In this document: positions 25,063 through 38,134 of the stretch, in pieces
How positions within the stretch are numbered: the stretch's first letter is position 1
Layout of the letters: every line of letters begins with the position of its first letter
NCBI GenBank assembly: GCA_013400975.1
Contig: WBMZ01000355.1
Coordinates: 62,001-126,000 of the forward strand
Source of the DNA: Atrichornis clamosus
Lineage: Eukaryota; Chordata; Aves; Passeriformes; Menuridae
Length of the DNA stretch: 64,000 nucleotides
Direction of reading: 5' to 3'
The notes under the pieces: model-generated
The model's input: only the letters and a program-made list of their open reading frames with translations
What the model was told of the DNA's origin: nothing
Database searches by the model: none
Position numbers and translations under genes: made by a program

Positions 25063-27668
25063 CTGGAAAAGATATTTTAAACAAAACTTTAGCAATTCAA
25101 TATATAAAATTAAAGAGAAGTGGAAGAGTAGCACATATATTGTACACTTCAACTATTTTTTAGAGAAATACAAATAACTTAAGTGGGGTCAGTGATCTTT
25201 CATCTCCCCTGAAGGTCAGGGACAGAACTAAATTAAGGGAATTCTTTTTCATTTACAATTATTGGAAGGTAGAGACAAAAATAACTGAACCAGCGATGAT
25301 TCTATATACCTCCCTCGCCAGGGTTCAGTGCAGCCTACATTAAGAAGTTATGGCCCAACTTGTCATGACTAGCAATAAAACTTTGATACTAGGAGTTTAT
25401 TCTGTTAAGTACCTATCAGAAGAAAATTAAAGGTTTTCTGATTGTCCACACAATTTGAAAAATACTTGGAGAGGTCTAACATAGGTTTTGCAAGTTTATG
25501 TAGTACCACAGTGAAGGGTCAGTGAAAGTAAAAGAGAAAATGTTTGATTTAAAGCATTTTTTTCTATGATTTTTTTTCTAGGACACAAATATATTTGACA
25601 ATGGATACATAAAGTAAGGAAGCAACAGTCTTTTGTACACATATAACTTCTATTCCTAGATAAAATTCCTAGATAAACACTCACAGACCCAAACTTTGGA
25701 ACAATGTCAATAATACATGCCAATATGATTCAAGAAAAGCAAGGCAAAATAAATAGATATTGGGGGAAGAAAAAAAGATAGATTTCCCCTTTTCTTATTT
25801 TTCTTATCCTTTGAAATATTATATTAGGAGACAAATCATTGTTTTAATTTAGAAGAACATTTTTATCTCTCAATCAGAGAAAAGACAGAAACTACTGTGC
25901 TTGATTTCCATAAAAATTAACTTCATACAGCTAATTTTTCATAGATTATATAGCTAACTGTAACTTTCAACTGAACAAATATCCATTACTGACAATAACC
26001 TGCTTAGAATATTGCTACAACCAGGGATTTCACTTTTAGCGGTAGAGAAAAACTGTTATATCTGTTTAGAGAGTAATCACTGTTTTTTTCTATGAAATCT
26101 ATGGTGTTTCTTCATTCCTGAAAGAAACACGTTAGTAATAGCTGCAGCCTGAGCAGTAAAATGCAGTAGTAAAAAGTGAGTTGCCTGAAATTTGGCATTT
26201 TATCACAAACTCAACAGTGAAACTGCTTTGGCAGTAAAAATTAAGGGATGGTATATTTAATACACACATTTTTTAGCAGCTGTATGAGTACAGCGATAAG
26301 GGTTTTTCTAAGTGAATTAAATATTTTTAATTTTTTTTCCCTCACATTATTTTCATTTGACCATTATTTTAACTTCAAAAAGATGTGAGGTCAGATACCA
26401 TAATGGACTACTTAATGGATAGTGCCAAACTAGTACATTACAAAATGAAACCTTTGAATTTATATCCCAAATTGAAACACTACTTAATTAATTGACTATT
26501 AACAATACACATGAAGTTAATTCAGAAGTATGGGATAATTAAAATAAAGCTTTATTGAATTTCCAGCTGAAGCTGGTAATCACTGTTACTATTTATGTGC
26601 TACTGTCAGGACAACTACAAGGATAAAAAGACTATGATCTTTACAGAATGGAAGAATTTGTTCATTTCCCTGGGACTACTAACAAACAAGCAAAAAGATA
26701 TTCTAATAAAATATCAGGAATGAAAATTTTCTTTAGAACACTAGTTCTGGACAAAGAACAATGACTGAATAATGTCATTTGACCCAAACCCCATCTGTAC
26801 AGGCTTCTACCAGTAAAGATCTGAGAGTATTCCAGAATGATGATGGGAGCAAATGAGTGGACTAGACTGCAGCCAGAGAGCTTTCTTCAGCTCCACTGCT
26901 CACCTTGGGAAGATTAGGTTGTGGTGTGCTTAGATCCCCTTCTCTCCCCTTTATTAACATTGTCCGTGTGTAACGGGCAAGGTCATTTCTGGCCACACAA
27001 CTGGTCTGTATTTTGTACAAAGTGGATCCTAATTCAGCCTGGTCCTGCTGCAATATAAGCAAGTGGTAGCCAAGATAATCACTTCCATTTTCTGCAGTGC
27101 TAAGTGGGATGCTTGGCTTGCTGTTTGTTTGCATGGTTGTATCACAACAAATGTATGAAATGTTAAAAGAGCACTAACACAGGCTACTCCCATTACAAAA
27201 GTGAAGCTTACAATAATCAAAGGAGTAACTTTTTCTACTTCAGTCTACGCAAAATTTGGATGTGCTACAGTGCATGGGGCTACGTTGTGTTTGTAAGAAG
27301 GGTCTGCCTTTGGGCATCCAAAAAACCAGCAGAACAAGACAGGAGGTAACACTGTGGGGAGCAAAGGGCGAGTGGGTAGGAAAGAAAAATGAGGAAAAGT
27401 TTTCCATGTCAATCAATAATGATTTAATTTCATTGCTTAATCATACTTGCCTTCTTAAAAGGATTACTTCTTAGAAAGAAAGGAGAATGGAACAATAGCC
27501 CATTTAATTTTACTTAAATGACTTCTGCTAACTGCTAGGGCACAAGGAAAATATACTACAAAAAAACTTTTGGGTAGGGTTCATATGGCCAAATGACATC
27601 AGACAACTACGCTAATCATTTATGCTACCTGCATGATAAATGAAAATTCATTAAGAGCTTTTAAAGTA

Positions 27669-27716
27669 TGATTCATCTCATCTCAGCGAGACATCTGAAA
27701 GAGATGAGATGAATCA
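27669..27716. repeat. Perfect 16-bp inverted repeat (hairpin)
   Basis: The left arm TGATTCATCTCATCTC (27669-27684) and right arm GAGATGAGATGAATCA (27701-27716) are exact reverse complements, separated by a 16-base loop. It lies deep inside the 25-kb intron and is not part of any CR1 copy I can see. Confidence 0.95.
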
Positions 27717-28179
27717 CACTCTTGGTTTCTGAAAGGCTAGGGTCTGGATGTGGGAAGAGGTGGGTGGGAACATCAGTGCTATGAAAGTTCACAATCTGAG
27801 TTGAGTTCATTTAGACTGCAGGTTTCTGTTTTAAGACTTCAGAAAGGTTTGCTCAGCCCTGGTGTGCATCCCTCGTCACTAACTACATCAGGTTAGTTTC
27901 ATATCAGATTCTTAATCTGTTTTAAAAACAGAGAATCATTGAAAAATTGGGAACAATGGAGCAAGGTATGTTTTCTAAATGGTAATTTTCATTGTTCCAT
28001 TGAATTAAAAAAAACCCCCAAAATAAAATAGCATATTTAACCTTTTTCTTATTGACTCCTGTGGTTAGGAAAACACTTCCATCAGAACATAGAAGACCAG
28101 GAGTCGATCACTTCCTCTTTTGCAGATGTGCAATCTGCTTCACAGCAACAGCTGAGCTTGGACAGAGTGCTCAAATTCC

Positions 28180-28418
28180 TCATAACAGGAATTAAATGGA
28201 GGATAAATATAGAATGAAGTTGACAAGAAATGTTTTATGATGATGGTGGTAAGGCACTGGCACAGACTGCTAAGAGAACCTGTGGATACCCCATCCCTGG
28301 AAGTGTTCAAGGACAGGTTGAATGGGGCCTTGGTTGAATGGGTTGCTGCAGTAAACCACAAGGTTGGACTAGCTGCCTTAAAAATCCCTTCCAACCCAAA
28401 CCATTCTATGATTCCATG
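28180..28418 (+). mobile_element. CR1 LINE 3'-end fragment
   Basis: Plus-strand tail with GGTAAGGCACTGGCACAGAC, CCCCATCCCTGGAAGTGTTC, AGGTTGAATGGGGCCTTGG and CCCTTCCAACCCAAACCATT. It ends in the CR1 terminal repeat ATTCTATG ATTCCATG at 28403-28418. Confidence 0.95.
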
Positions 28419-31400
28419 GTTCTCTGAAGACTCCTTCAAGAGGAAGAAAAGAGAGAGAAAAGAATTTAATACTGTAGTGTGTACATCCAGGTCAAACTCA
28501 GCTTCAAAAATCACTGAAGAGGATGGACCCAAATAAGATTGACTCAATGTGTAAACTAGGGAAGTTGAGTCAAACCTTATTACCTTCCATTTCCAGTGTA
28601 TATGTGTTTGTAAAATTCATCTGCCTTTGGGTTACACAAATGCTGATCATTGATCCTGTGAATAATAATGTGGAATAATTCAATGGAACAGGAGACATTA
28701 CTGGTATCAGAAAGAGGAAAAGAGACAGGGAAAAAAGCTATTCCATCAAAACCTGAAACTGCAGAAAAAAATGCTACTATTAATATGTCAAAGATATTTA
28801 GTCATATCTTTACCTGTGATTATTAGTAAAAAAATTAAAATATTTGAAAAATTAACCAAGCCATAAAAAAAAGTTGCATCCAAAAAATTTCAAAAGCTTC
28901 CCAAGTCTCAATCACAGCTATTTTAGAAAAAAATCCCCTGTGACTATTTACATCTACTTTGGATAATTTCCTGCACCAGACACATGCTTTAAATACACCT
29001 CAATATTAGTAAAAAAATATGTTCTAACCGCTCTTCTGGAAAAAAGCAGGTTTGGAGGCTCCTCTTATAATTAGTTCAGCAAAGTTGCCTCTATGTGATA
29101 ATAATAAAATCACTGTTTAAGACAGTGGGTGAATTACACTGTGGGCATACCACTTTGCAGCAACCAGAGAGGGAGCCTAAAAGATCAACTGCAGCTACAT
29201 GATGTGAGCTTTCTAATGAGAAGTGAAGTCAAAGAAACTCAGGCATAATCCCAACACAGATGCTGCGCTTTGCTACCATCTTATGCTGAGCATCAAGCTT
29301 ATTTTAAATCAGCAAACAGAATGAGGATTTTAGAACACAAATCCCAAAACCCAAAATGAGTTTCACAGTTCCCAAAAGAGGGAAGCCAAAGAAAGTAGCA
29401 TTTAAATGATAATCTTAAAATGTAGTTTTAAAGTGTTTGATTTTCAGGTACTTAACCAAAACAGTGTGCTTTAGAGACATAAAATATGTAATTCCTTATT
29501 CCTAGGTATACCACAGTGTGCCTTACCTCATAACTGATCTGTGAGCATAGAGTAGTTTGGTAAAGCCACAACAGGCATAGGACTTGTAATAGAAATATTA
29601 TCATATTAACAAATGAAATATGAGTGGGAAAGTGAATGTAAGCACTAGAAGAAAGAACAGAGGTTAGAGAAATCACGTGTGTTGACAATACAGAACAATT
29701 CTAGCCATAAAAATCAAAATCAGTCATTTCTGTCAAGCCTGGACAGAATGTGTGGACTCTGTAAGACCACAGCACAGGTGTCTTGTCAGCAGAAGACCCT
29801 GTACTGTAGCAGTGGGGTGTTGGCAGCAAGATTGTAGCATGTGACATATGCCATTCTCTTGGCTGAAAGCCCAAGAGGGAAGCAGATCGTATCGATAAAG
29901 GTGTGTGTTTACTAAATGAAGAAAAACTGCAAATGAGCAGCCACCTTGTGGAGACTGAAGAAAGGAGTATTCAGTACAAAGGACCACACATAACAACAGT
30001 AGACTCCTAGAGGATATAAATAATTTCTCCAAAAATCAGTCACTCCATGGCTGCCAATCAAAAAAATGCCAAGAGATGTGGTAAGGGTTCGATGACCCTT
30101 GGTGTCACACACAGGTGAGCCGGACCACCTCGGCACAGGCATCCTGGCTGCTTGTGAGGATGTGGATGAAATGAAGAGTGAATGAAATATAGAAAGATCA
30201 TAACTGGGTAACATACTTGAAGTTTTCATGAATACACAGCCATGAAATACTGACATTTCATGAATACATTTCATTTCCTATATGCAGTTTCTCATTGCTT
30301 TTTGCCGCAATCATTTTCTATGGGTGTGAAACAAACTGATTTGCTCCAGAGCACCATGTGAATTCAGATTGTAAGAAACTGTTTCAGGCACCAGAAAGGA
30401 CCTGCGGAACAAGCTGCCCCACTGAGGATCTTCCCTGACACTGAAAGCCTGGCTGCTCTGTGGGACACGACACATTGACCATGCTCCTGTGAACAACCAG
30501 ACATGGCACTGAGGAACCCAAACTGGTGCAGCTCCTGCTTTTCCAAGAACCAACCACTTCTACAACACTCAGTTGCAAAAGATGTAGCTTGGTGTTGTTT
30601 TATTGTTTAAATTAAACTTACGGAGTCCATATCTGTGTCCCATATAGTGTCCTTTTTTCCTCCAAAAGGGAGAACAGTACTGTACTGGTGAATATACCAA
30701 TAGAATCGTCAAGCCTGGAACAATGAAGCCCAAATCATGTTTCCAATTAATCAAATTCCACTTGCACGGAGGAAAGGAACACGGGTAATATAAAATGCTT
30801 TGACTGATATAATGACTGAATTGTTTTGACAGGTACCACTGTTATGTCCAGTTTATATGAGTAAACAAACTATAAAAATGTTAATTATAAACAAAGGAGT
30901 AGCAGGGAATGTCTCCCTGTGCCCTTTGCTGAAGCCTCTAGTTGCAGATTTCAGCTTTCCTGGAGGAGACATATAGCAAATATTTACAATAACACCTCAC
31001 TAGTGTGGACATTTAATATGCTTGTTATAGCTGTGACTTATGATTGTTGTCCATTATTGACAGCAGATTCCTCTTTTATTTGGTACATACAAAAATACAT
31101 TACAAAAGAAAAATTAAAAGTTGTTTCACAATGATTATACAAAGATGGACTAATCTTTCTCTATAGACGTCTCTTTTTCTGGTTTTTTTTGTCATCCTAT
31201 GAATCAGTTCTTGAGAAACTATTAATCCCAAGTATATGAAGTAACTTTATCTATCTCATCTCCTTCATGTTGAAGGGGAAGATTCAAATATCAATTTATT
31301 TGAGTTCTTATAATAACTCTTATTCCTGACGCATGTGACAGCTTACACCAGAAGGATTTACGTGAATAAAATTTGACTACATTTTGTTCTGTGGATGAAA

Positions 31401-34359
31401 AAGTCAATCTAAAGTATAGTATGATTCATACAACTTTTACTAATATTCATAACATATTTAAAAGCTGTCTACTTTCATTGCCACTGTTAATTCTGGTTTT
31501 AGACCCTGCTCCCAGATCACTTCAGAAGGCTCTTTTCATAACCAACAATTTGATAATAGCCTAGACCAGGAAGAAGGCCCGAGTCCCTACACATCTAACA
31601 GAGCATATTGTTATTTGGTGATTCTTTCTAATGGCTTTGGGTTAAAAACTTCAAGCATCTTCCTTATTGTTTTGACAGGGGTTTTTTTCAGAAATATCTA
31701 GTGTTTCTGGTTATTTCCCAGTCGATGTCAGATAAAATAAAAATGATGCACAGTGCCACTAGGTAAGAAGAATATTGTCTGAAACCACCTTACACAAGGA
31801 GAAAATAATTGTTCCCCTTACACTGTGTGTCATTATATATTTGTGCCTTCAGGTATTTATCCAACTGCTTTTACACAGTTGCTTTGTTCTTGCCCACAGC
31901 CATTTTTTACTGCTATTATTTTCGTAAATCCCTATATTCTGGCTGCCAGTGCATCACCCTTCCATACTCCTGAACCAACAGAGATGTCAGATTACAGTGC
32001 AGCCTCTACTGAGGATCAAACTGAGCAGCACACAGTACTTCCACCGAGTACGGACATCTCTCATGAGAGATACGATGGCTGGATGCTGTTTGGCAGCTGT
32101 GATTACACAGCAGGCAAAGAGAATCCTTTCCTTGCAAATGATCACTGATTGCACAGCAACACTGGCATATCTGCCTGGGGGACTGGGCCCCCCTGTAACT
32201 TCAGCGAGACAGAACTTAGAACTTTTCTCTATGGAGGCAGACTTTGGTCAAGTTTTTAAAAGAAATTAAACAGTAAAATGTAACATCTTTTATTTCCCTT
32301 TATCTGCACAAATTTTTAGTTCTGCAAATTCAAATTTTCAAAATAAATTTCAATAGTATAGTTCTAACTTTAAATGTTCTTGATTTAATAAAAAGAAAAA
32401 AAAGTCACTGACATTTAGAACATTATAGTAACACGAACTTGCTTCACATCCCAGTGCCAGAATGTGCAGAGGTGTGTCCTTGACACTTGCTTGATGAAAA
32501 CAGAGATACTGAGCTCACAGAGATTAAAATGGCTTTAAGATACTGGTGAATATGTACACTCACACTATCCCAAAGAGTTCTCTGAAGGACTGAAGGCTTG
32601 GAAAAACAGCAGCCAGCCAAAACTCAGAGGAGAGACTGTGGTGGTAGCTGCTATCTGGTGATGCAGTGATGGCAGGCTGATTTCCATATCTTCGACTGAG
32701 GATATCTAAGCAGGTTTTCAGCAACGTAATTTTGAAACTTGGCTACGATGCTGTTAACTACAGCTCCTTGTATCTGTTCCAAAACAACTTCCTGCTGAGA
32801 TGTCCTGGAAAACTTCCTGCCCACCACTGCATTCTCTGAGTTTGCTCTTCTGCTGGGGATAGGGGAATGTAAAGCATTACACCTTCTCTTCGGACACAAA
32901 GCGTTCATCAACATCACCTGAGACCCGCAAAAGTCAGAAACACAGAAGAGTCCAGAATATGGAAAAACATCATCTGGATATTTCAGAGATTTTCTTGCTG
33001 AGTTACTCTGCTCTAGCCTCAGAAGCAAATATAAAAAATTTCAAATCTTTTCCAAATACTTTTTCATTCTTTTGGGCATCAAAACCAAACTTTACAGCCA
33101 AATTTACTGGGTTACAACATGAAAGAAAGGAATTTGTTCTCAGGACACAGGGTTACACTCCTTGGCTTAAAAAAAAATTGTTTCCATTTTCAGCCAGAAA
33201 GGAAATGATGGGAAATTGAGATTATGATGCAAATGTTAATAAAGCTGCAAGGCAGTGAGTGCATGTTTAAAAACAATCATGCTGTAGGTACAGTAGATGA
33301 AGCATTGATTTACATTATCATAATAGTAAAGCTAATCTTTCTGTAATGTTTAATAAAGCCTTGAAAACACATCTTGTTAACTGCTATTTGTAGGAATTTG
33401 TAAAAAAAATATCTAACAAGAAAATGAAAACAATCCCTTCTTTTCTATTGTTTTGCAGTTAACTGTTTTTCCCATTAAGATTTTTTGCCTGCATATATTT
33501 ATCCCTAAAGATACATTCTCCATAGATGCAGGAAAAAAGAAAGGAAACAGCAAGTTAGGAAAATACACTTAGAGCCTCATTAGAGGTTGTGTTTACTCTG
33601 TATTTTTACATTTATTCAAATTAATTAGGAATAAATTTCCCAGAAAGCACAGACAATGAGCAGTGGCCTAATTGCACAACAGTAATTCTCAAGAATACTT
33701 TAAAATTTGACCTGAAAAGATTAGAGAATTTTCCTAATTATCCGCAATAATCTGACTTTTAAAGCATTACTGAGGACTCAAGTTCACTGAAAATCATATT
33801 AAATCACACTGTCACAATTTTGCTAGTGTAAGTGCAAGAAAGAGAAAATTATTTCATTTTTGACATATACTGACACCCAGAACTATAGCAAGCAGTTTGG
33901 TTCTTTTAGAAAAAAACATATGATACATGAAGTCTAAACATTTCATGTTAAAACCAGTCAAATTAGGATTTTAAAAACGTGAAGATTAGTGTTGTAAAGC
34001 AGAAAAATCCAAGATCTGCCACTTAGGAACAGGATTAACTGCCTACATTTGATGCTTTTAAATGCCTTCTCTCTATTCACATTTCCATATGCCTACAACT
34101 GAACTGAATGAATGGTGAATTCCTTTTCATGAAGGAACTTTTTGCACATTTTTGGTGTACCCACAAGGGCAAATAGTCCTCAAATCCAGAGGCACTAAAA
34201 ATCAAAATTTTTGATTAGTGTAGACATCATCTGGCTGGCTGCCTGTGTGACAGAATCATTTATTCATTTATATCTTGCAGGGAATAACGTTAAACACAGC
34301 ACAAGTGCACTGTATGGCTGCATGTGATATGAAAGGACTGCTAAAGACAACCCATTGTT

Positions 34360-34460
34360 TTCTTTTTTTTTTTTTTCTACATTACCAGCATTTTTCTTGG
34401 CAAGAGGTTTCTGGTTTTGTTTTGGGTTTTTCTTTTTTCTTCTTCTTTTTTTTTTTTAAT
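34360..34460. repeat. Two T-rich tracts
   Basis: Runs of 10 to 15 T with interspersed C and G (a TTTTCTTTTTTTTTTTTTT run near 34361, and a TTTTTTCTTCTTCTTTTTT run near 34433). There is no retrotransposed body next to them that I can identify. Confidence 0.85.
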
Positions 34461-36740
34461 CCCATCCTTACCCCTGCTCTTTCATTCATTTGGGCAAAAA
34501 TCAACTGGACTATACATGACTACAGATCTGCAAACTCCATTTGGAGGATGAGGCAAGAAGGAAAGATGCAGGGACAGCAGTAAATAGCTGAAGTGAGTAG
34601 GACAGAAATGGCTGGTTTAGGCTAGTAATGAACCTGAAAAAAGTCAATAAATATATGCCTTTAAAACACGAGTCCTACTGGAAGGAAAGGGGAAAATAAA
34701 ACTCCTCTATTAAGCTTTAAAGGAGAGAAAGAGAAGTTAACAATCACAGATTTGTAATGCTCTCGAGAGCTAAGCCAGACCTATAGTGGAAGAAAACAGT
34801 GTAGTAATAACAATGCTTATTCAATATTTCTGCAATTTTTGCTCTGGAAGATACACTGGTACTATGACCCTTTCTTCCTGGCTAAAGAATCAAATATCAA
34901 GTCTTTAACGCACTCTTTCAAGAGAAGTATGAGGCTTGAGAACATTGGATTTAACCACCTTTGCTTGCATTGTGAGAATGTTTAATCTAGAGCATAGTTA
35001 TGAATGGAGAGGGAAATCAAATTATCTCTCCTGTCCCATTTTTTTTCACATTTTTAAGGCAATTAGCCTCATTACCATAAATATGCTCTCATAGCTGCAC
35101 TTACTTGAACTGCATCTCCTGTTAAAAATGCTTTTTTCCATTAATACGTAACCAATAATCAACCAACTCTCTAAGGTTCTCATTTTGACGAGACGTATCT
35201 GGAAATGGAATCAACATGGCAGATCTCGATCTCACTGGTGTAAAACCAAGAAAAGTCCCCTTTCCCTGACTGTCTCCCTTCTCCAACAGACAAGTGACAA
35301 AATCTTGAAGGATTTTTTTTTTCCCTTTTCACTCACTGTTCACGTTTTTAAATTTCACTTGACCTTATTTAATTCCTGATGCTACATAAATTCAGACACA
35401 TTAATTTTGGGCAAAGACAAAAAATAACAGGGCATGGCTCCTCTGCAGCACCAAGAGACAGGCAGGCAGTTACAGAAGCCTGGAACGATTGCAGTGAGAA
35501 GATCCGAAGAGTCTGCTATTATTTTTACATTATATATTAACCTGGGTTCAAATCCTGAAACATGGTTCACTTTCCATGCACAAATTACACCAGCTGTTTC
35601 AGGTGTAGGAACCAAATTTGTGCTGACAGTCGATCACAGTTTGCCAGTCATTAACAAATAGTACCTATGTCATGTTCTGCACAAATTACTGTAATTACTG
35701 ACAGCAGCACAAGTTGTTTCATCTCCTAATAATGAAAATGAAAAGCATTTATTCCTGTAGATGTGCACACCAAGATCTCAGTTAAAGTAGTTACTACTTT
35801 TTGATGAGATGCTACTTTTTTAAAAAGTCTTTGTGCTATGTAAAATCGTGCTTTTCCTGCCATTTTTTTCTGATATAGATTCATTGTTGAAATCTACAGA
35901 CTTGATGCAGGGGAAAATTATTCCAATTCAGGAAGAAATGCTATTTGTTTTGTATAACATTAGGTGATATATCTTTAACTGCATATAGCTGGGTCACTGC
36001 TTTCTAAGTTGAATAGCTCTTTGAGACAATTATTTAATAATTTGTCACCAATAAAATGGAGACAAAAGTAGCAGTCCGTCAGTTCGGGATCTGTTTAACA
36101 ACCATATATGTCAGGGACAGACTCATCATTTTCTTTTGTTTGTCCTCCACCTGACGAGGGAAATTTAGCATTTATCTTCTTATCCCTGTTGCAAAGCTGA
36201 ACAGAAATACTTTACTGAAAAGCTCTCTGTCAATTATGTTGAAGCTTGAAAATACAAAATGAATCTTGTAGCCTCTCATCTATTTGCATAAACCCATAAA
36301 TAATCAATGTCTCATCCATTCAGTTAATTCCTTCTTAAAAAACAGGGAGAAACCAAGGCACAAAAGCACAAGCAATTTTGCTTTTTTATGTAAGGCAATT
36401 TACAGAGCCCTGATGTTAAAAGTTTAACAGGTATATAAATGATACATAGAATGAAAATAGATGGTGCTTATAGAAGAGAAATAATAAGGCAAAGACACTC
36501 TGAAAATGGATTCATGAGTCATTGCACTTTGCTTTGACTCTGCTGCAGTCTCTCTGAAACTGTAGTTTGGTCCCTTAGTTCAGTTTACTGATGATGCTGT
36601 CTTGCAGCACTCTAGAAAACAAAGTGAAGCAAAAATGTTTTATTTGCCAGTGAGAAGCACCCTATACTCTGACAGAGTAAAATGAGTAAAATCAGACACT
36701 AGTGCCTTTTTAAGAAACATAAGGACAGCCTTTTTAGTAG

Positions 36741-37022
36741 GCCCTGTAGTGACAGTACACGGGGTAATGATTTTAAACTAAAAGATTTAGATTTAGATTA
36801 AATATAAGGAAGAAATTTTTTATGATGCAGATGGCAAGACACTGGCACAGGTTGCCCAGAAGTGGTGGATGCCTGGAGACATTCAAGGTCAAGCTGGACA
36901 CGGCTCTGAGCAACCTGATCTAGTTGAACGTGTCCTTGCTCATTGCAAGAGGGCTGAGACTAGATGACCTTTAAAGATCCTTTCCAACCCAAAACATTCT
37001 TTCATCATTGTATGATTCTATG
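36741..37022 (+). mobile_element. CR1 LINE 3'-end fragment
   Basis: Plus-strand CR1 tail. It contains GGGGTAATGATTTTAAACTA, TAAATATAAGGAAGAAATTT, CACTGGCACAGGTTGCCCAG, GAGCAACCTGATCTAGTTGA and TTTCCAACCCAAAACATTC. It closes with TGTATGATTCTATG, the terminal octamer repeat. Confidence 0.95.
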
Positions 37023-38134
37023 ACTTCTCAGAAATTATGCCAAATATCTGCTAAGGGAATTGTATTGTAGCATACTTAATGAGAAAGAGAATGTGAACTC
37101 ATATTTGAAACAGAATTACAGATTTTTTTTCAGACTGGTCCCAGACCATTAAAGATTTTCTAAGACCTTGTGCTTAGCAAGATTGAGACTCAGAGTATAA
37201 CACTTAAATGTGGTTGTTCAAGCCTGAGTTACACTACAGATTTTCTGCGAGTAAGGGTTTCCCTCTTAATGACATACAGCATAACACAAGGCCCTGCTAT
37301 TAGTCCCTTGAGGGGATCTAGCTAGGAGGGTAACACGGCCTTTCCATCAGCTATTTCAACTAATAAGAAACCCTGAACTTCCTGGCAGTGCCAGAGCTAG
37401 GGTGTAGGTCAGTCTCTGGGAACTACATACACAGCATTTCCAATGAAAAATGAAACTCTGGGGGAAAGAATGAATGTACTAACATGTTGATTTATTCACA
37501 GACCACTTCTGGGCCCCATTTGGAAAATTTAGGCAGCTATTTGGATGCAAAGATTTATTTCAGTGAGACTCACAAATGTAGAACCCAAAGCCTCCATGAC
37601 TGATTTTAGGTGTAAAGAAACACAGTTCTGCCTAGAGCTGGACAAAACTGTTTTATATGTAGCCAAGATTTAGTGTTGAAAGACTTGATGCATCCAAAGC
37701 AAAGGAGTCTTGACCAGCCTCCAAATACTGACACACGCTGTGATAACACTCTTTGATGAAGAACCAGCCACCCATCAGATCAAATTGTTGCTAAAGAGGA
37801 TGATCCTGGTTTGAGCAACAGAAAAGTTGAAAAGACAAGGAAATGCCGATTAGAACTGCAAATTATCTGTTCTAATATTCATTAATACTTTTCCATGCAC
37901 GGAAGTTTCTTTTTGAAAATGCTTTATCCCTCCTATCCACAAAAAGCAAAAAAGATGGAAATGAAAACCACTAAATTACTGTTGAGGACAGGCAAAGGAA
38001 ATGTTTAGGTTTATTTTTCTGGAAGACACCCTCTTTATTTCTACAGATACAGGCTTTAAATAGCCCTGTGCCTACTGTTTGTCTTCACAGCGCAATGAAA
38101 TGAGAAAATTTTGTTATGGTTACTGAATCCTGGG

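Noticed and set aside
28237..28547. ORFs on both strands around 28140-28547
   Set aside because: They are translations of a CR1 3' untranslated tail and its flank.
30085..30098. GGGTTCGATGACCC resembling a tRNA or SINE B-box
   Set aside because: No A-box at the right spacing, no cloverleaf and no SINE body around it. A simple 6-bp stem explains the look.
29732..30719. Possible LTR element or endogenous retrovirus
   Set aside because: No paired LTRs, primer-binding site, polypurine tract or gag/pol/env-like reading frame seen.
30569..30754. Minus-strand ORF next to a GTAAGT donor at 30621-30616, a possible alternative DLG2 exon
   Set aside because: The translation (GHYMGHRYG and so on) matches no DLG2 isoform I know and there is no good acceptor upstream.
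31825..32269. Two overlapping plus-strand ORFs of about 106 codons
   Set aside because: No recognisable domain and no splice or promoter context. Both frames are equally open, which suggests chance.
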